Shown: positions 6,678 through 14,734, counted from the stretch's first letter. The stretch: DNA of 22,230 nt from UMGS1279 sp045577495 (GCA_045577495.1 JAZNIK010000027.1:1-22230); one strand, 5' to 3'. Notes: generated by a model from the letters alone, not told the origin. Numbers and translations: made by a program.

Positions 6678-7821
6678 AATCAAACATATCTTTAAGTTTA
6701 TCAAAAAAGCCTTTGCGTTTTTTGTAGTTGCTATCATCTGTTGAAGCATCTAAATCTTTAATAAGTTGCTTTTGCTTAGAGGATAGATTTTTAGGCACCT
6801 CAAGAATAATTTTAACGTATTGGTCACCCTTACCTGAATAATTTAGCCTTTGAATACCCTTGCCTCTGAGCTTAAATTCATCACCTGGTTGAGTGCCCTC
6901 GTGAATAGTGAATTTAACCTTGCCGTCAAGTGTGGGTACTGTGATTTCTGCACCAAGTGCCGCTTGTGCAAAGGTAACAGGGATTTCGCAAAAAACATCA
7001 AATCCGTCACGCTCAAAAACGGGGTGAGGTCTAACGCCAACCACAATTCTTAAATCGCCTGCGGGACCGCCGTTGATACCGCTGTCACCGCCGCCTCTAA
7101 GGTTTATTACTTGAGAATCATCGATACCAGCCGGTATATCTATTGTTTGCTCAACCGTTCTTCTGATTCTGCCCTTTCCGTCGCAGGTCTTACAAGGCTC
7201 GGTAATTATTTTACCCTTACCGCCGCAACGGTCACAAGTGCGTTGACTTTGCATTGCACCAAAGGGAGTTCTTTGTGTTATGTTGATTCTACCCGTTCCG
7301 TGACAGGCATCACAGGTTTTGGTATTACTGCCCTTTGCGGCACCACTACCATTACAGTCTTTACAACTTTCAATGCGGGTTACCTTAATTTTTTTACTGC
7401 AACCTTTTGCGGCTTCCTCAAAGGATATATTTACGGTTGCTTGAATGCCACCGCCACGTCTTGGAGCATTGGGGTTTGAACGGCTACCGCCGCCACCAAA
7501 ACCGCCGCCAAAGAACTGACCGAAAATGTCACCTAAATCGCCAAAATCAAATCCGCCTGCACCGTAGCCACCGCCACCCGCACCAAAGTTGGGGTCAACA
7601 CCTGCGTGACCAAATTGGTCATAGCGGGCTTTTTTTTCGCTATCCGAGAGAACCTCGTAAGCCTCGGCGGCTTCTTTGAAGTTTCTTTCTGCCTCTTTAT
7701 CGCCCGGGTTAAGGTCGGGGTGATATTTTTTTGCGGCCTTGCGGTAGGCTTTTTTGATTTCATCTTCAGATGCCGATTTGTCTACCCCAAGAACCTCATA
7801 ATAATCTCTTTTGTCACTCAA
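6676..7821 (-). CDS. dnaJ: Chaperone protein DnaJ (Hsp40)
   Basis: Type I Hsp40 co-chaperone of 381 residues that delivers unfolded clients to DnaK and stimulates its ATPase. The J domain is at residues 1-70 with the key HPD (YHPDLNPGD). It is followed by a Gly/Phe-rich linker, four zinc-finger repeats (CKDCNGSG, CDACHGTG, CDRCGGKG, CKTCDGKG) and the C-terminal substrate-binding domains. The start is a TTG at 7821 with AGGAG 10 nt upstream, giving the expected MSDKRDYYEVLG. It is the last gene of the hrcA-grpE-dnaK-dnaJ operon, but a terminator-like hairpin lies between dnaK and it, so its level may be set separately. Confidence 0.98.
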   Translation of the reverse strand: MSDKRDYYEVLGVDKSASEDEIKKAYRKAAKKYHPDLNPGDKEAERNFKEAAEAYEVLSDSEKKARYDQFGHAGVDPNFGAGGGGYGAGGFDFGDLGDIFGQFFGGGFGGGGSRSNPNAPRRGGGIQATVNISFEEAAKGCSKKIKVTRIESCKDCNGSGAAKGSNTKTCDACHGTGRINITQRTPFGAMQSQRTCDRCGGKGKIITEPCKTCDGKGRIRRTVEQTIDIPAGIDDSQVINLRGGGDSGINGGPAGDLRIVVGVRPHPVFERDGFDVFCEIPVTFAQAALGAEITVPTLDGKVKFTIHEGTQPGDEFKLRGKGIQRLNYSGKGDQYVKIILEVPKNLSSKQKQLIKDLDASTDDSNYKKRKGFFDKLKDMFD

Positions 7822-7836
7822 AAAGAATACACTCCT

Positions 7837-7875
7837 AAAAAAACCTTTAGGGCCGATATAATCGACCCTTTAAGG
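7837..7875 (-). terminator. Terminator-like hairpin between dnaK and dnaJ
   Basis: Read on the minus strand, a stem of about 13 bp with a small internal loop (7861-7875 pairing with 7844-7857) is followed by seven T (7843-7837). It lies after the dnaK stop and directly ahead of the dnaJ ribosome site. It could act as a partial terminator or as an RNA-processing and 3'-end stabiliser, lowering dnaJ relative to dnaK. Confidence 0.65.
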
Positions 7876-7893
7876 TGAAAATAGTTAAACTAA

Positions 7894-9735
7894 TTATTTA
7901 TTTTCTTCGTCTGTTGCGTCTTTGAAGTCTGCCTCATAAACATTTGGGTCAGAACCTTGTGCAGATTGGTCTGCACCGGGTGCGGCACCGCCGTTAGCGG
8001 CTGCAGCCTCTTTATAAAGCTTTTCGCTAATAGCGTAGAACTTCTGTTGAAGTGCCTCTTGCTTTGCTTTGATAGCCTCAAGGTCGGTTCCCTTTAGAGC
8101 CTCTCTGAGTTCGCTTACGGCATTCGTGATTTCACCTTTTTCTGCCTCAGAAACCTTATCACCAAGTTCGCCCAATGCTTTTTCGGTTTGATAAATCATT
8201 TGGTCTGCGCCATTTCTAAGGTCAATTTCCTCGCGACGTTTTTTATCATCTGCTGCATATTGCTCAGCTTCCTGAACCGCCTTATCAATATCATCCTTAG
8301 ACATATTAGTACTTGAAGTTATTGTGATTTTCTGCTCTTTGCCGGTTCCAAGGTCTTTTGCAGAAACATTAACAATACCGTTAGCATCGATATCAAAGGT
8401 TACTTCAATCTGAGGGATTCCGCGAGGAGCAGGAGCGATACCATCAAGATGGAACACACCTAAGGTTTTGTTATCCTTTGCAAATTCGCGCTCACCTTGA
8501 AGAACGTGAACCTCAACAGAGGTTTGACCGTCTGCAGCGGTAGAGAAGATTTGGCTCTTTTTGGTAGGAATGGTTGTGTTTCTGTCGATAACCTTTGTAG
8601 AAACACCGCCCATTGTTTCAATACCAAGAGAAAGGGGAGTAACGTCTAAGAGTAATAAGCCCTTAACGTCACCGCCAAGAACACCTCCTTGAATTGCGGC
8701 GCCAAGAGCAACACACTCGTCGGGGTTGATACCCTTAAATGGCTCACTACCGATAAAGTTTTTAACAGCCTCTTGAACGGCAGGAATACGGCTGGAACCA
8801 CCAACCATCAACACCTTGTTGATTTCACCTTTTTCTAAACCTGAGTCTGCAAGTGCCTGACGAACAGGACCCATAGTAGCCTCAACCAAATCACCTGTAA
8901 GCTCATTGAACTTAGCACGGGTAAGAGAGGTTTCAAAATGCTTAGGACCTGTAGCATCTGCAGTGATAAATGGTAGGTTGATATCGGTGCTTGTCATACC
9001 CGAAAGGTCGATTTTTGCCTTTTCTGCAGCCTCTTTAATTCTTTGCATAGCCATTTTATCGTTGGATAAATCGATGCCTTGCTCTGCCTTAAAGGTTGCA
9101 ACGATATAATCCATAATGCGTTTATCAAAATCGTCGCCGCCGAGTTTATTGTTACCTGCGGTTGCTAAAACTTCCTGAACGCCATCGCCCATTTCAATAA
9201 TTGATACGTCAAAGGTACCGCCGCCAAGGTCATAAACCATAACCTTTTGGTCATCCTCTTTATCAATACTGTATGCCAAAGCGGCAGCAGTAGGTTCGTT
9301 TATAATACGCTTAACATCGAGGCCTGCAATTTTTCCTGCATCCTTTGTTGCCTGACGCTGAGCATCGGTAAAGTATGCTGGAACAGTAATAACTGCCTCG
9401 GTAACGGTTGTGCCAAGATAGCTTTCTGCATCTGCCTTAAGCTTAGAAAGAATGATTGCTGAAATCTCTTGTGGGGTGTACTTTTTATCGTCGATAGCAA
9501 CGGTGTAAGAAGTACCCATCTCACGCTTGATAGAACTGATAGTACGGTCGGGGTTGGTGATAGCCTGACGCTTTGCAACCTGACCTACCATACGCTCACC
9601 TGTTTTAGAAAAAGCAACAACCGAAGGAGTTGTTCTTCCGCCCTCTGCATTAGCAATAACAACGGCCTCGCCGCCCTCCATAACTGCTACGCAGGAGTTA
9701 GTTGTACCTAAGTCGATACCAATAATTTTACCCAT
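7894..9735 (-). CDS. dnaK: Chaperone protein DnaK (Hsp70)
   Basis: Hsp70 chaperone of 613 residues. The ATPase domain starts with MGKIIGIDLGTTNSC and contains NEPTAAALAY, VYDLGGGTFDVS and VLMVGGSSRIPAVQE. The interdomain linker region includes GLLLLDVTPLSLGIE. The substrate-binding domain follows, and the helical lid ends in an Ala/Gly/Pro-rich tail and an acidic end (DATDEENK). It binds exposed hydrophobic stretches of client proteins in an ATP-driven cycle with DnaJ and GrpE. ATG 9735 follows a strong GGAGG. It belongs to the CIRCE-controlled operon; a folded RNA segment precedes it in the grpE-dnaK gap. Confidence 0.99.
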   Translation of the reverse strand: MGKIIGIDLGTTNSCVAVMEGGEAVVIANAEGGRTTPSVVAFSKTGERMVGQVAKRQAITNPDRTISSIKREMGTSYTVAIDDKKYTPQEISAIILSKLKADAESYLGTTVTEAVITVPAYFTDAQRQATKDAGKIAGLDVKRIINEPTAAALAYSIDKEDDQKVMVYDLGGGTFDVSIIEMGDGVQEVLATAGNNKLGGDDFDKRIMDYIVATFKAEQGIDLSNDKMAMQRIKEAAEKAKIDLSGMTSTDINLPFITADATGPKHFETSLTRAKFNELTGDLVEATMGPVRQALADSGLEKGEINKVLMVGGSSRIPAVQEAVKNFIGSEPFKGINPDECVALGAAIQGGVLGGDVKGLLLLDVTPLSLGIETMGGVSTKVIDRNTTIPTKKSQIFSTAADGQTSVEVHVLQGEREFAKDNKTLGVFHLDGIAPAPRGIPQIEVTFDIDANGIVNVSAKDLGTGKEQKITITSSTNMSKDDIDKAVQEAEQYAADDKKRREEIDLRNGADQMIYQTEKALGELGDKVSEAEKGEITNAVSELREALKGTDLEAIKAKQEALQQKFYAISEKLYKEAAAANGGAAPGADQSAQGSDPNVYEADFKDATDEENK

Positions 9736-9774
9736 AATAATTTTCCTCCAAAAATATTTACTGTTTTATTATCT

Positions 9775-9826
9775 CACAATCCAAAGGGTTGATACCCTTT
9801 GCACAGATTATTGTCTGTAAATTGTG
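9775..9826 (-). other. Predicted three-way-junction RNA in the grpE-dnaK gap
   Basis: The 52 nt between the grpE stop and the dnaK leader can fold into a closed three-way junction. The closing stem has 6 bp (9775-9780 with 9821-9826). One arm has 8 bp (9782-9789 with 9794-9801, 4-nt loop) and the other 5 bp (9803-9807 with 9814-9818, 6-nt loop). All stems are perfect and the linkers are 0-2 nt. No T tract follows, so it is not a terminator. Possible roles are mRNA processing, stability or control of dnaK translation; no known RNA family comes to mind. Confidence 0.55.
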
Positions 9827-9833
9827 GGTTTTA

Positions 9834-10367
9834 CTAATTTGCAACCTGAACCATTGCAGGTCTTATAACTGTGTCGCCAAGTTTATATCCTTGCTGCAAC
9901 ACCTGAACGATTTCATTTTCGCCCTTTGTATCATCCTCAATATGCATAACCGCCTCGTGAATTTCGGGGTCGAATGTATCGCCAACCTCGGCAAGTTCGA
10001 GCATACCAAAGGTTTCAACAAAACCGCAAAGCTGTTTAACAATCATCTCAACACCCTTTTGATAATCAGGGGAGCCGGGGTCGGCGGTAAAGGCTCTGCC
10101 CGCGTTATCAATAACCGGCAAAAGTTGTTTTAATATATTTGCTTTTGCATATTCGGCGGTTTTGATTTTTTCTCGTTCGGTTCTCTTTTTAAAATTATCA
10201 AACTCTGCGGCGGTACGCATTAAAAGTTCTTTCTGCTTTTCAAGTTCTGCCTTAACTGCCTCAAGCTCGGCATTTTGTTTTGTTTTTTTAGGTTTTTCTG
10301 CCTTTTCGGTAGACTCAACCTTTTTTTCGGTTTCCTTAGCCTTTTCCTGTTTGATTTCTTCGCTCAT
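9834..10367 (-). CDS. grpE: Nucleotide exchange factor GrpE
   Basis: Cofactor of 177 residues that releases ADP from DnaK and so resets the chaperone cycle. The N-terminus is Lys/Glu-rich and disordered-looking (about 30 residues), followed by a long coiled-coil region (ELEAVKAELEKQKELLMRTAAEFDNFKKRTERE). The C-terminal beta-wing has the typical GDTFDPEIHEAV and VLQQGYKLGDTVIRPAMVQV. It lies 19 nt after hrcA and 98 nt before dnaK in the heat-shock operon. ATG 10367 follows AAAGGA. Confidence 0.98.
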   Translation of the reverse strand: MSEEIKQEKAKETEKKVESTEKAEKPKKTKQNAELEAVKAELEKQKELLMRTAAEFDNFKKRTEREKIKTAEYAKANILKQLLPVIDNAGRAFTADPGSPDYQKGVEMIVKQLCGFVETFGMLELAEVGDTFDPEIHEAVMHIEDDTKGENEIVQVLQQGYKLGDTVIRPAMVQVAN

Positions 10368-10386
10368 TTTAAATTATATCCTTTCA

Positions 10387-11421
10387 TCAATCATCTAAAT
10401 CGTGAATTGATTGCTCTAAAACCCTGCCAAGCTGTTTTGCAAAATAGCTTATACTGGGTATTAAATCCTCATATGCCATTCTTGTAGGACCTATAACACC
10501 AATCCTGCCTACTCGGTTATCGCCGCCGCCGAATTTAGCCACAACCATACTTGAAGGCTTTAATTCTTCAATACCACAGTCATCACCAAAAACAACGCTC
10601 ACTTGGTCGGGGATTTCAGATAAAATTGAAAGTATAGCATCGCGCCTTGAAATAAATTCAACAACGCGCCTAGCGTCACTTTCCTTATTATATACAGAGT
10701 AAAGATTTGACTCACCCCTAAGGTCCAACTGTGAACGACGGACATTTTCAATCATTTCAAACAGGATAGATAATAGGGGAACAAGGGTTAATGCAAAGTC
10801 ACCAGTTTTAGCAGCGAGAGTTTGCAAAAATGCACCCGAAAAATCAACAAGCTCTTTACCTATAATATCAACTGCGGCAAGTCTATCAAAAACCTTTATG
10901 GCGGTGGAATTAAGGGACTCACTTATTCGGCATATTCGGCTTCTTGCAATGCCGTCTGAGGTAACAAGCACCAAAAGTGCGGCGCGCCGCCCCATAGGTA
11001 GTAGTTCAACCCTTTTTATAAAGGCGTTATCCTCGGGAATGGTCATAGAAACGGCGGTAAATCCCGTAAGGTCGGAAAGGGCCTGACCTGCAAGAGCGGT
11101 AATATTTTCAGGGTCATCTGCAACCTTTTTAATAACGCGGTCGATAGATAATTGCATAGGTTGTGAGGGGGTGTGATTATCCAAAAGCCCCGTAACATAC
11201 ATTCTGTATCCCGCGGCGGTTGGCACACGACCTGCAGAGGTGTGGGGTTGCTCAAGATATCCCATTTGCGAAAGGTCGCTCATTTCGTTTCTGATAGTTG
11301 CGGAGGAAAGACCTAAATCAGCAATTTGGCAAAGCAATTTTGAACTAACAGGTTCGCCATACGCAATGTGAGCTTTAACAATTTCGGAAAGAATTATCTT
11401 TTTTCTCTCGGTTAGCTCCAT
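10387..11421 (-). CDS. hrcA: Heat-inducible transcription repressor HrcA
   Basis: Repressor of 344 residues that binds the CIRCE operator and, in Bacillota, needs GroEL to fold, so that heat stress relieves repression. The N-terminal winged helix contains ELTERKKIILSEIVKAHI and LGLSSATIRNEMSDL, followed by the family motif YLEQPHTSAGRVPTAAGYR. The C-terminus has GVIGPTRMAYE, also typical. ATG 11421 has AAGGAGAT 9 nt ahead. As first gene of its own CIRCE-controlled operon it should be autoregulated. groES/groEL are not in the window. Confidence 0.98.
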   Translation of the reverse strand: MELTERKKIILSEIVKAHIAYGEPVSSKLLCQIADLGLSSATIRNEMSDLSQMGYLEQPHTSAGRVPTAAGYRMYVTGLLDNHTPSQPMQLSIDRVIKKVADDPENITALAGQALSDLTGFTAVSMTIPEDNAFIKRVELLPMGRRAALLVLVTSDGIARSRICRISESLNSTAIKVFDRLAAVDIIGKELVDFSGAFLQTLAAKTGDFALTLVPLLSILFEMIENVRRSQLDLRGESNLYSVYNKESDARRVVEFISRRDAILSILSEIPDQVSVVFGDDCGIEELKPSSMVVAKFGGGDNRVGRIGVIGPTRMAYEDLIPSISYFAKQLGRVLEQSIHDLDD

Positions 11422-11445
11422 AGCCTTTAAATCTCCTTTTTGTTT

Positions 11446-11472
11446 TTAGCACTCTAATCGCCCGAGTGCTAA
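11446..11472 (-). promoter_or_regulatory. CIRCE operator (HrcA binding site)
   Basis: A perfect copy of the consensus inverted repeat: TTAGCACTC, nine spacer bases, GAGTGCTAA. It lies between the -10 box and the hrcA start codon, as expected for HrcA repression of this operon. Confidence 0.98.
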
Positions 11473-11481
11473 CTGTATTAT

Positions 11482-11510
11482 AATTTACCACTCTTAATTC
11501 CTTTTGTCAA
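11482..11510 (-). promoter_or_regulatory. Sigma-A-type promoter of the hrcA operon
   Basis: On the minus strand a consensus -35 TTGACA (11505-11510), 17 nt, then a -10 TAAATT (11482-11487). A TATAAT at about 11479-11484 would give a 22-nt spacing, which is too long. The CIRCE begins 9 nt after the -10, over the likely start point. Confidence 0.85.
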
Positions 11511-11540
11511 TAGTTTTTTATGAAATATTTGTTAATTTTT

Positions 11541-11560
11541 CTGACCTTTACTGACCTTTA
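11541..11560. repeat. Exact tandem pair of a 10-bp unit upstream of the hrcA promoter
   Basis: CTGACCTTTA occurs twice in a row, about 30 bp upstream of the hrcA -35 box and between that promoter and the upp terminator. It could be an activator or repressor site, or chance. Confidence 0.8.
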
Positions 11561-11571
11561 TAGAAAAGATA

Positions 11572-11601
11572 AAGACTGACGCTTTAAAAAGCATCAGTCT
11601 T
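11572..11601 (-). terminator. Terminator after upp
   Basis: A 13-bp stem with one mismatch (11572-11584 with 11589-11601). On the minus strand it is followed by a T-rich stretch. It ends the tsaE-tsaB-upp transcript ahead of the heat-shock promoter. Confidence 0.75.
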
Positions 11602-11616
11602 ATATAATTTTTTATG

Positions 11617-12249
11617 TTATTTTGTGCCGAAAATACGGTCTCCCGCATCACCAAGACCGGGTAGGATATAGCAGTGGTCGTTAAGCTTATCATCAAGACC
11701 TGCACAGTATACCTGAACGTCGGGGTGCTTATCGGTAAAGGCCTTAAGTCCCTCGGGTGCGGCAATAATGCACATAAACTTAACACTGCGTGGGTTTGAT
11801 TTTTTGATTTTTTCAACCGCGTCAATAGCTGAACCACCCGTTGCAAGCATAGGGTCTAAAACAACAACATCACGCTCGGGCAAATCGTCAGGCAGTTTGC
11901 AGTAATAGTCAACCGGCTCATGAGTTTCGGGGTCGCGGTACATGCCAATATGGCCAACCTTAGCGGCGGGTACTAGGCTTAAAACACCATCTACCATACC
12001 AAGACCTGCACGAAGAATAGGCACAAATGCCATTTTTCTACCTGCAATTACCTTTGTTTTTGCCTTCATCATAGGTGTTTGGGTTGTAACCTCTTTTAAA
12101 GGCAAGTCTCTAGTAGCCTCGTAGCACATTAGCATAGCAATTTCGCTAACAAGTTCGCGGAATAGTTTTGAGCCTGTTCGCTTATCTCTTAAAAGGGTAA
12201 GCTTGTGCTGAATTAGGGGATGGTCCATAATAAAAACATTTTCTTGCAT
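11617..12249 (-). CDS. upp: Uracil phosphoribosyltransferase
   Basis: Pyrimidine salvage enzyme of 210 residues that makes UMP from uracil and PRPP. Visible motifs are FVPILRAGLGMVDG, the PRPP-binding loop VVVLDPMLATGGSA, and the C-terminal uracil-binding region with IIAAPEGLKAF, VYCAGLDDKLND and LPGLGDAGDRIFGTK. Length is typical. ATG 12249 has AAGGAG 8 nt upstream. It starts 24 nt after tsaB with no terminator between, so it probably shares the tsaE-tsaB transcript, an unusual partner with no obvious functional link to tRNA modification. Confidence 0.97.
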   Translation of the reverse strand: MQENVFIMDHPLIQHKLTLLRDKRTGSKLFRELVSEIAMLMCYEATRDLPLKEVTTQTPMMKAKTKVIAGRKMAFVPILRAGLGMVDGVLSLVPAAKVGHIGMYRDPETHEPVDYYCKLPDDLPERDVVVLDPMLATGGSAIDAVEKIKKSNPRSVKFMCIIAAPEGLKAFTDKHPDVQVYCAGLDDKLNDHCYILPGLGDAGDRIFGTK

Positions 12250-12273
12250 AACTATTACTCCTTATATAAATAT

Positions 12274-12975
12274 TTATTTAAGTTTTGCTTCACGCTCACG
12301 CTCGGCCTGTGATTTTCTAAGATATGTAGGTTTAAGAGCGTTAGCAGATATACTGTTTATAATGCAGTTGTTACCACTTGCGTTAAGCGCGATACCGCCT
12401 GCACGTTGAACCAGAAAAGATTTAGGTGCTAAACAAACATTGTTGTTAGCTTTTATTAAACTGTTAAAAAATTCGGCTCCATCGCCAACCAAAACTATTT
12501 TTTCATTAAGTTTAGTAAGCTCTGCTTCAAGCAGGTCATAGGTTATTATTCTGTCATCACAAAGACGAGAGAGTTTACCATTTCTTATTTCAAAAAGAGC
12601 GTTGTAAAATTGCTCGCGTCGAGCATCCATTACACCGCAAATAATTCCCTCAAAACCATTCCCGTCAAAAGCAAGAGCCATTGCATCAAGGGTTGAATAA
12701 GCAAACACGGGTTTTTCAGCACCAAAGCAGATGCCCTTTATGGCGCTAATTCCGATTCTTACCCCCGTAAATGAGCCGGGACCCGCCGTTATGGCAAGGG
12801 CATCAATATCATTTAAGGTTAACCTTGTGTTTTTAAGAGCTTGCTCACACATAGGCATTAAGGTTTCGGAGTGGGTTAGGCTTATGTTTAAAAAACTTTC
12901 AAATAAAAGATTCTCGTTTTCTGCTATGCAGACCGAAACGGATTTTGCAGAGCAATCAAGGGCTAAAATTCGCAT
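12274..12975 (-). CDS. tsaB: tRNA t6A biosynthesis protein TsaB
   Basis: An ASKHA-fold protein of 233 residues that pairs with TsaD and TsaE to make N6-threonylcarbamoyladenosine at position 37 of ANN-decoding tRNAs. The N-terminus MRILALDCSAKSVSVCI, the SLTHSETLMPM segment and the signature AITAGPGSFTGVRIGIS are diagnostic. Its ATG overlaps the tsaE stop by one base (TGATG), indicating translational coupling. In many Bacillota tsaD and rimI follow; here upp follows instead. Confidence 0.95.
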   Translation of the reverse strand: MRILALDCSAKSVSVCIAENENLLFESFLNISLTHSETLMPMCEQALKNTRLTLNDIDALAITAGPGSFTGVRIGISAIKGICFGAEKPVFAYSTLDAMALAFDGNGFEGIICGVMDARREQFYNALFEIRNGKLSRLCDDRIITYDLLEAELTKLNEKIVLVGDGAEFFNSLIKANNNVCLAPKSFLVQRAGGIALNASGNNCIINSISANALKPTYLRKSQAEREREAKLK

Positions 12976-13430
12976 CAGTCAACCAACTCCTTTAAAAGAA
13001 AATCCTTTTCATTATAATCTATAGTTATATTTCGGCAAGCGTCTGTCACTCTTTCAAACTTTATAAAAATGCTGTCACTTGGTAGAGCATAATCTATATT
13101 TTCACTCCACTCAATAACGCAAACGGCATTTTGGTCTAAATAATCATAAAAGCCAATACCATACAGCTCGTCCTCATCGGATATCCTATACATATCAAAG
13201 TGGAATATAGGTAGTTTTCCGCCCAAATATTCATTAACAATCGCAAAGGTAGGAGAGGTTACATCACCGAAAAAATCAAGACCTTTGCAAATGCCGTGTG
13301 TAATACAGGTTTTACCCGAACCCATACCGCCAAAAAACGCAATAATACACTTGTTTTTTATTAGTTTTCCAAGTTTTTCGCCTAGTTCGGCGGTTTCTTT
13401 AGCGGAGTGGGTAGTTAATTTTATTTGCAA
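12975..13430 (-). CDS. tsaE: tRNA t6A biosynthesis ATPase TsaE
   Basis: Small P-loop ATPase of 151 residues that drives turnover of the TsaB-TsaD complex in t6A synthesis. Walker A GGMGSGKT is at residues 34-41. VTSPTFAIVNEY and the FHFDMYRISDEDELYGIGFYDYL segment are typical of the family, as is VIEWSENI near the end. ATG 13430 has GGAGTGA about 11 nt upstream. It is the first gene of the minus-strand tsaE-tsaB-upp unit, with its own promoter at 13461-13489. Confidence 0.95.
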   Translation of the reverse strand: MQIKLTTHSAKETAELGEKLGKLIKNKCIIAFFGGMGSGKTCITHGICKGLDFFGDVTSPTFAIVNEYLGGKLPIFHFDMYRISDEDELYGIGFYDYLDQNAVCVIEWSENIDYALPSDSIFIKFERVTDACRNITIDYNEKDFLLKELVD

Positions 13431-13460
13431 GTTAAGTCACTCCAAAAATATTATAAACAA

Positions 13461-13489
13461 ATTATATCATATTTTTTTAATGATTTAAA
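13461..13489 (-). promoter_or_regulatory. Promoter of tsaE-tsaB(-upp)
   Basis: On the minus strand TTTAAA (13484-13489), 17 nt, TATAAT (13461-13466), about 30 nt before tsaE. It is back to back with the SEDS gene promoter; the two -35 boxes are 8 nt apart. Confidence 0.7.
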
Positions 13490-13497
13490 GTATTTAC

Positions 13498-13526
13498 TTG
13501 AACATTTTTATTTTTTCTTATATAAT
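13498..13526 (+). promoter_or_regulatory. Promoter of the SEDS (FtsW/RodA) gene
   Basis: TTGAAC (13498-13503), 17 nt, then a consensus TATAAT (13521-13526), 22 nt before the GTG start. Confidence 0.85.
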
Positions 13527-13548
13527 AGAGCAAAAGGGAAGTGATACA

Positions 13549-14682
13549 GTGCGAGGAATTTGGAATTCTATTGCCGATTATATAAGAGAATGTGATAAAG
13601 TTTTGCTGCTTTTGTGCCTTGCTGCAAGTAGCTTTGGTTGTATTGCGGTTTTAACCTCTACCCACTATACCGCAAGTCCAAGGCAGTTTATAACCCAGTT
13701 TGTAGCAGTTTTTTTAGGAATTTTTGTTGCGGTTGTTATTTCTAAGGTTGATTACAATAATTATAAAAAACTTTGGCCTCTTATCGCGCTCGGCTGCTTA
13801 ATACCTGTTATTTTAACATTTTTTATTGGTTTTGCACCAGGTAATACCGATGATAAGGCATGGCTTCGTTTACCCGGTGGTTTAACCTTTCAACCGTCAG
13901 AACTTTTAAAAATAGCCTTTATAATAACCTTTTCAATACATCTTGAAAAGGTTGATGAAAAAATCAATAACCTAAAATATTTAATACCATTACTTGTGCA
14001 CGGCGTGATTCCTGTTGTGTTGATTCACCTTCAGGGTGATGACGGTACTGCGATGATTTTTGGCGTAATAATGATTTTGATGCTTTTTGCGGCAGGTCTA
14101 AAAGCCAGATATTTTGTTATTTTTGCAGTTACAGTGCTTATAGCCGTGCCGTTTATATATTTTCTTGTTATGAATGCCGACCAACAAGCACGAATTCTAT
14201 CTATGTTTAATCTTGAGGATGACTTGCAAGGCTCTGATTGGCAACAATGGCGAGGTCGAATAGCACTTGCCAACGGCGGTTGGTTTGGGCAGGGCTTTTT
14301 AAAGGGTCAGCTTACACAAACAGGTCAGGTTCCTGAGGGCTATAACGATTTTATTTTTGCAAGTATTGGTGAGGAGTTTGGCTTTTTTGGTTGCCTTGTA
14401 GTGCTTGTGCTACTTGCCTCAATTTGTCTAAGAATATTGTATGTGGGTAAAATAGCAAGAGAAAAAAGAGGCAAACTTATTTGTGTTGGAGTTTTTGCAA
14501 TGCTTTTTGCACAGGTGGTTATCAACCTTGGTATGTGCCTTTCAATTACCCCTGTTATTGGTGTTACCCTGCCGTTTTTCAGCGCGGGTGGAACATCACT
14601 TTTGTGTCTGTTTAGTGGCATAGGCGTTATTATGAGTGTTTATATGCATCGCAACGCAAGGCTTATGAGGATATATGATTAA
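13549..14682 (+). CDS. SEDS family peptidoglycan glycosyltransferase (FtsW/RodA/SpoVE)
   Basis: Polytopic membrane protein of 377 residues with about ten hydrophobic segments. SEDS proteins polymerise lipid II into glycan strands together with a class B penicillin-binding protein, RodA in elongation and FtsW in division. Supporting motifs are LRLPGGLTFQPSELLKIAF, the conserved GGWFGQGFLKG and VPEGYNDFIFASIGEEFGF, whose Asp is the family's essential acidic residue, and the end VIGVTLPFFSAGGTSLL. The start is GTG 13549 after AGGGAAGTGA; upstream in-frame codons lie within the promoter. No PBP gene is adjacent, so RodA versus FtsW or SpoVE is undecided; the MreB-like gene 9 kb away is weak support for RodA. 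Confidence 0.93.
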   Translation: MRGIWNSIADYIRECDKVLLLLCLAASSFGCIAVLTSTHYTASPRQFITQFVAVFLGIFVAVVISKVDYNNYKKLWPLIALGCLIPVILTFFIGFAPGNTDDKAWLRLPGGLTFQPSELLKIAFIITFSIHLEKVDEKINNLKYLIPLLVHGVIPVVLIHLQGDDGTAMIFGVIMILMLFAAGLKARYFVIFAVTVLIAVPFIYFLVMNADQQARILSMFNLEDDLQGSDWQQWRGRIALANGGWFGQGFLKGQLTQTGQVPEGYNDFIFASIGEEFGFFGCLVVLVLLASICLRILYVGKIAREKRGKLICVGVFAMLFAQVVINLGMCLSITPVIGVTLPFFSAGGTSLLCLFSGIGVIMSVYMHRNARLMRIYD

Positions 14683-14690
14683 AATAGAGC

Positions 14691-14719
14691 AACGCACCGC
14701 CATCGCGGTGCGTTTTTTC
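14691..14719 (+). terminator. Terminator after the SEDS gene
   Basis: A GC-rich 10-bp stem (14691-14700 with 14705-14714) around a CATC loop, followed by a run of T. It lies between two convergent genes. Confidence 0.9.
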
Positions 14720-14734
14720 TATGCTGTTAAATAT

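Noticed and set aside
6850..7878. Several plus-strand ORFs antisense to dnaJ
   Set aside because: They are mirror frames of a well-conserved gene with no start signals and no recognisable protein features.
9775..9826. tRNA or small tRNA-like gene suggested by the cloverleaf-like fold
   Set aside because: Only 52 nt and two arms plus closing stem; no anticodon-arm geometry, T-loop consensus or 7-bp acceptor stem.
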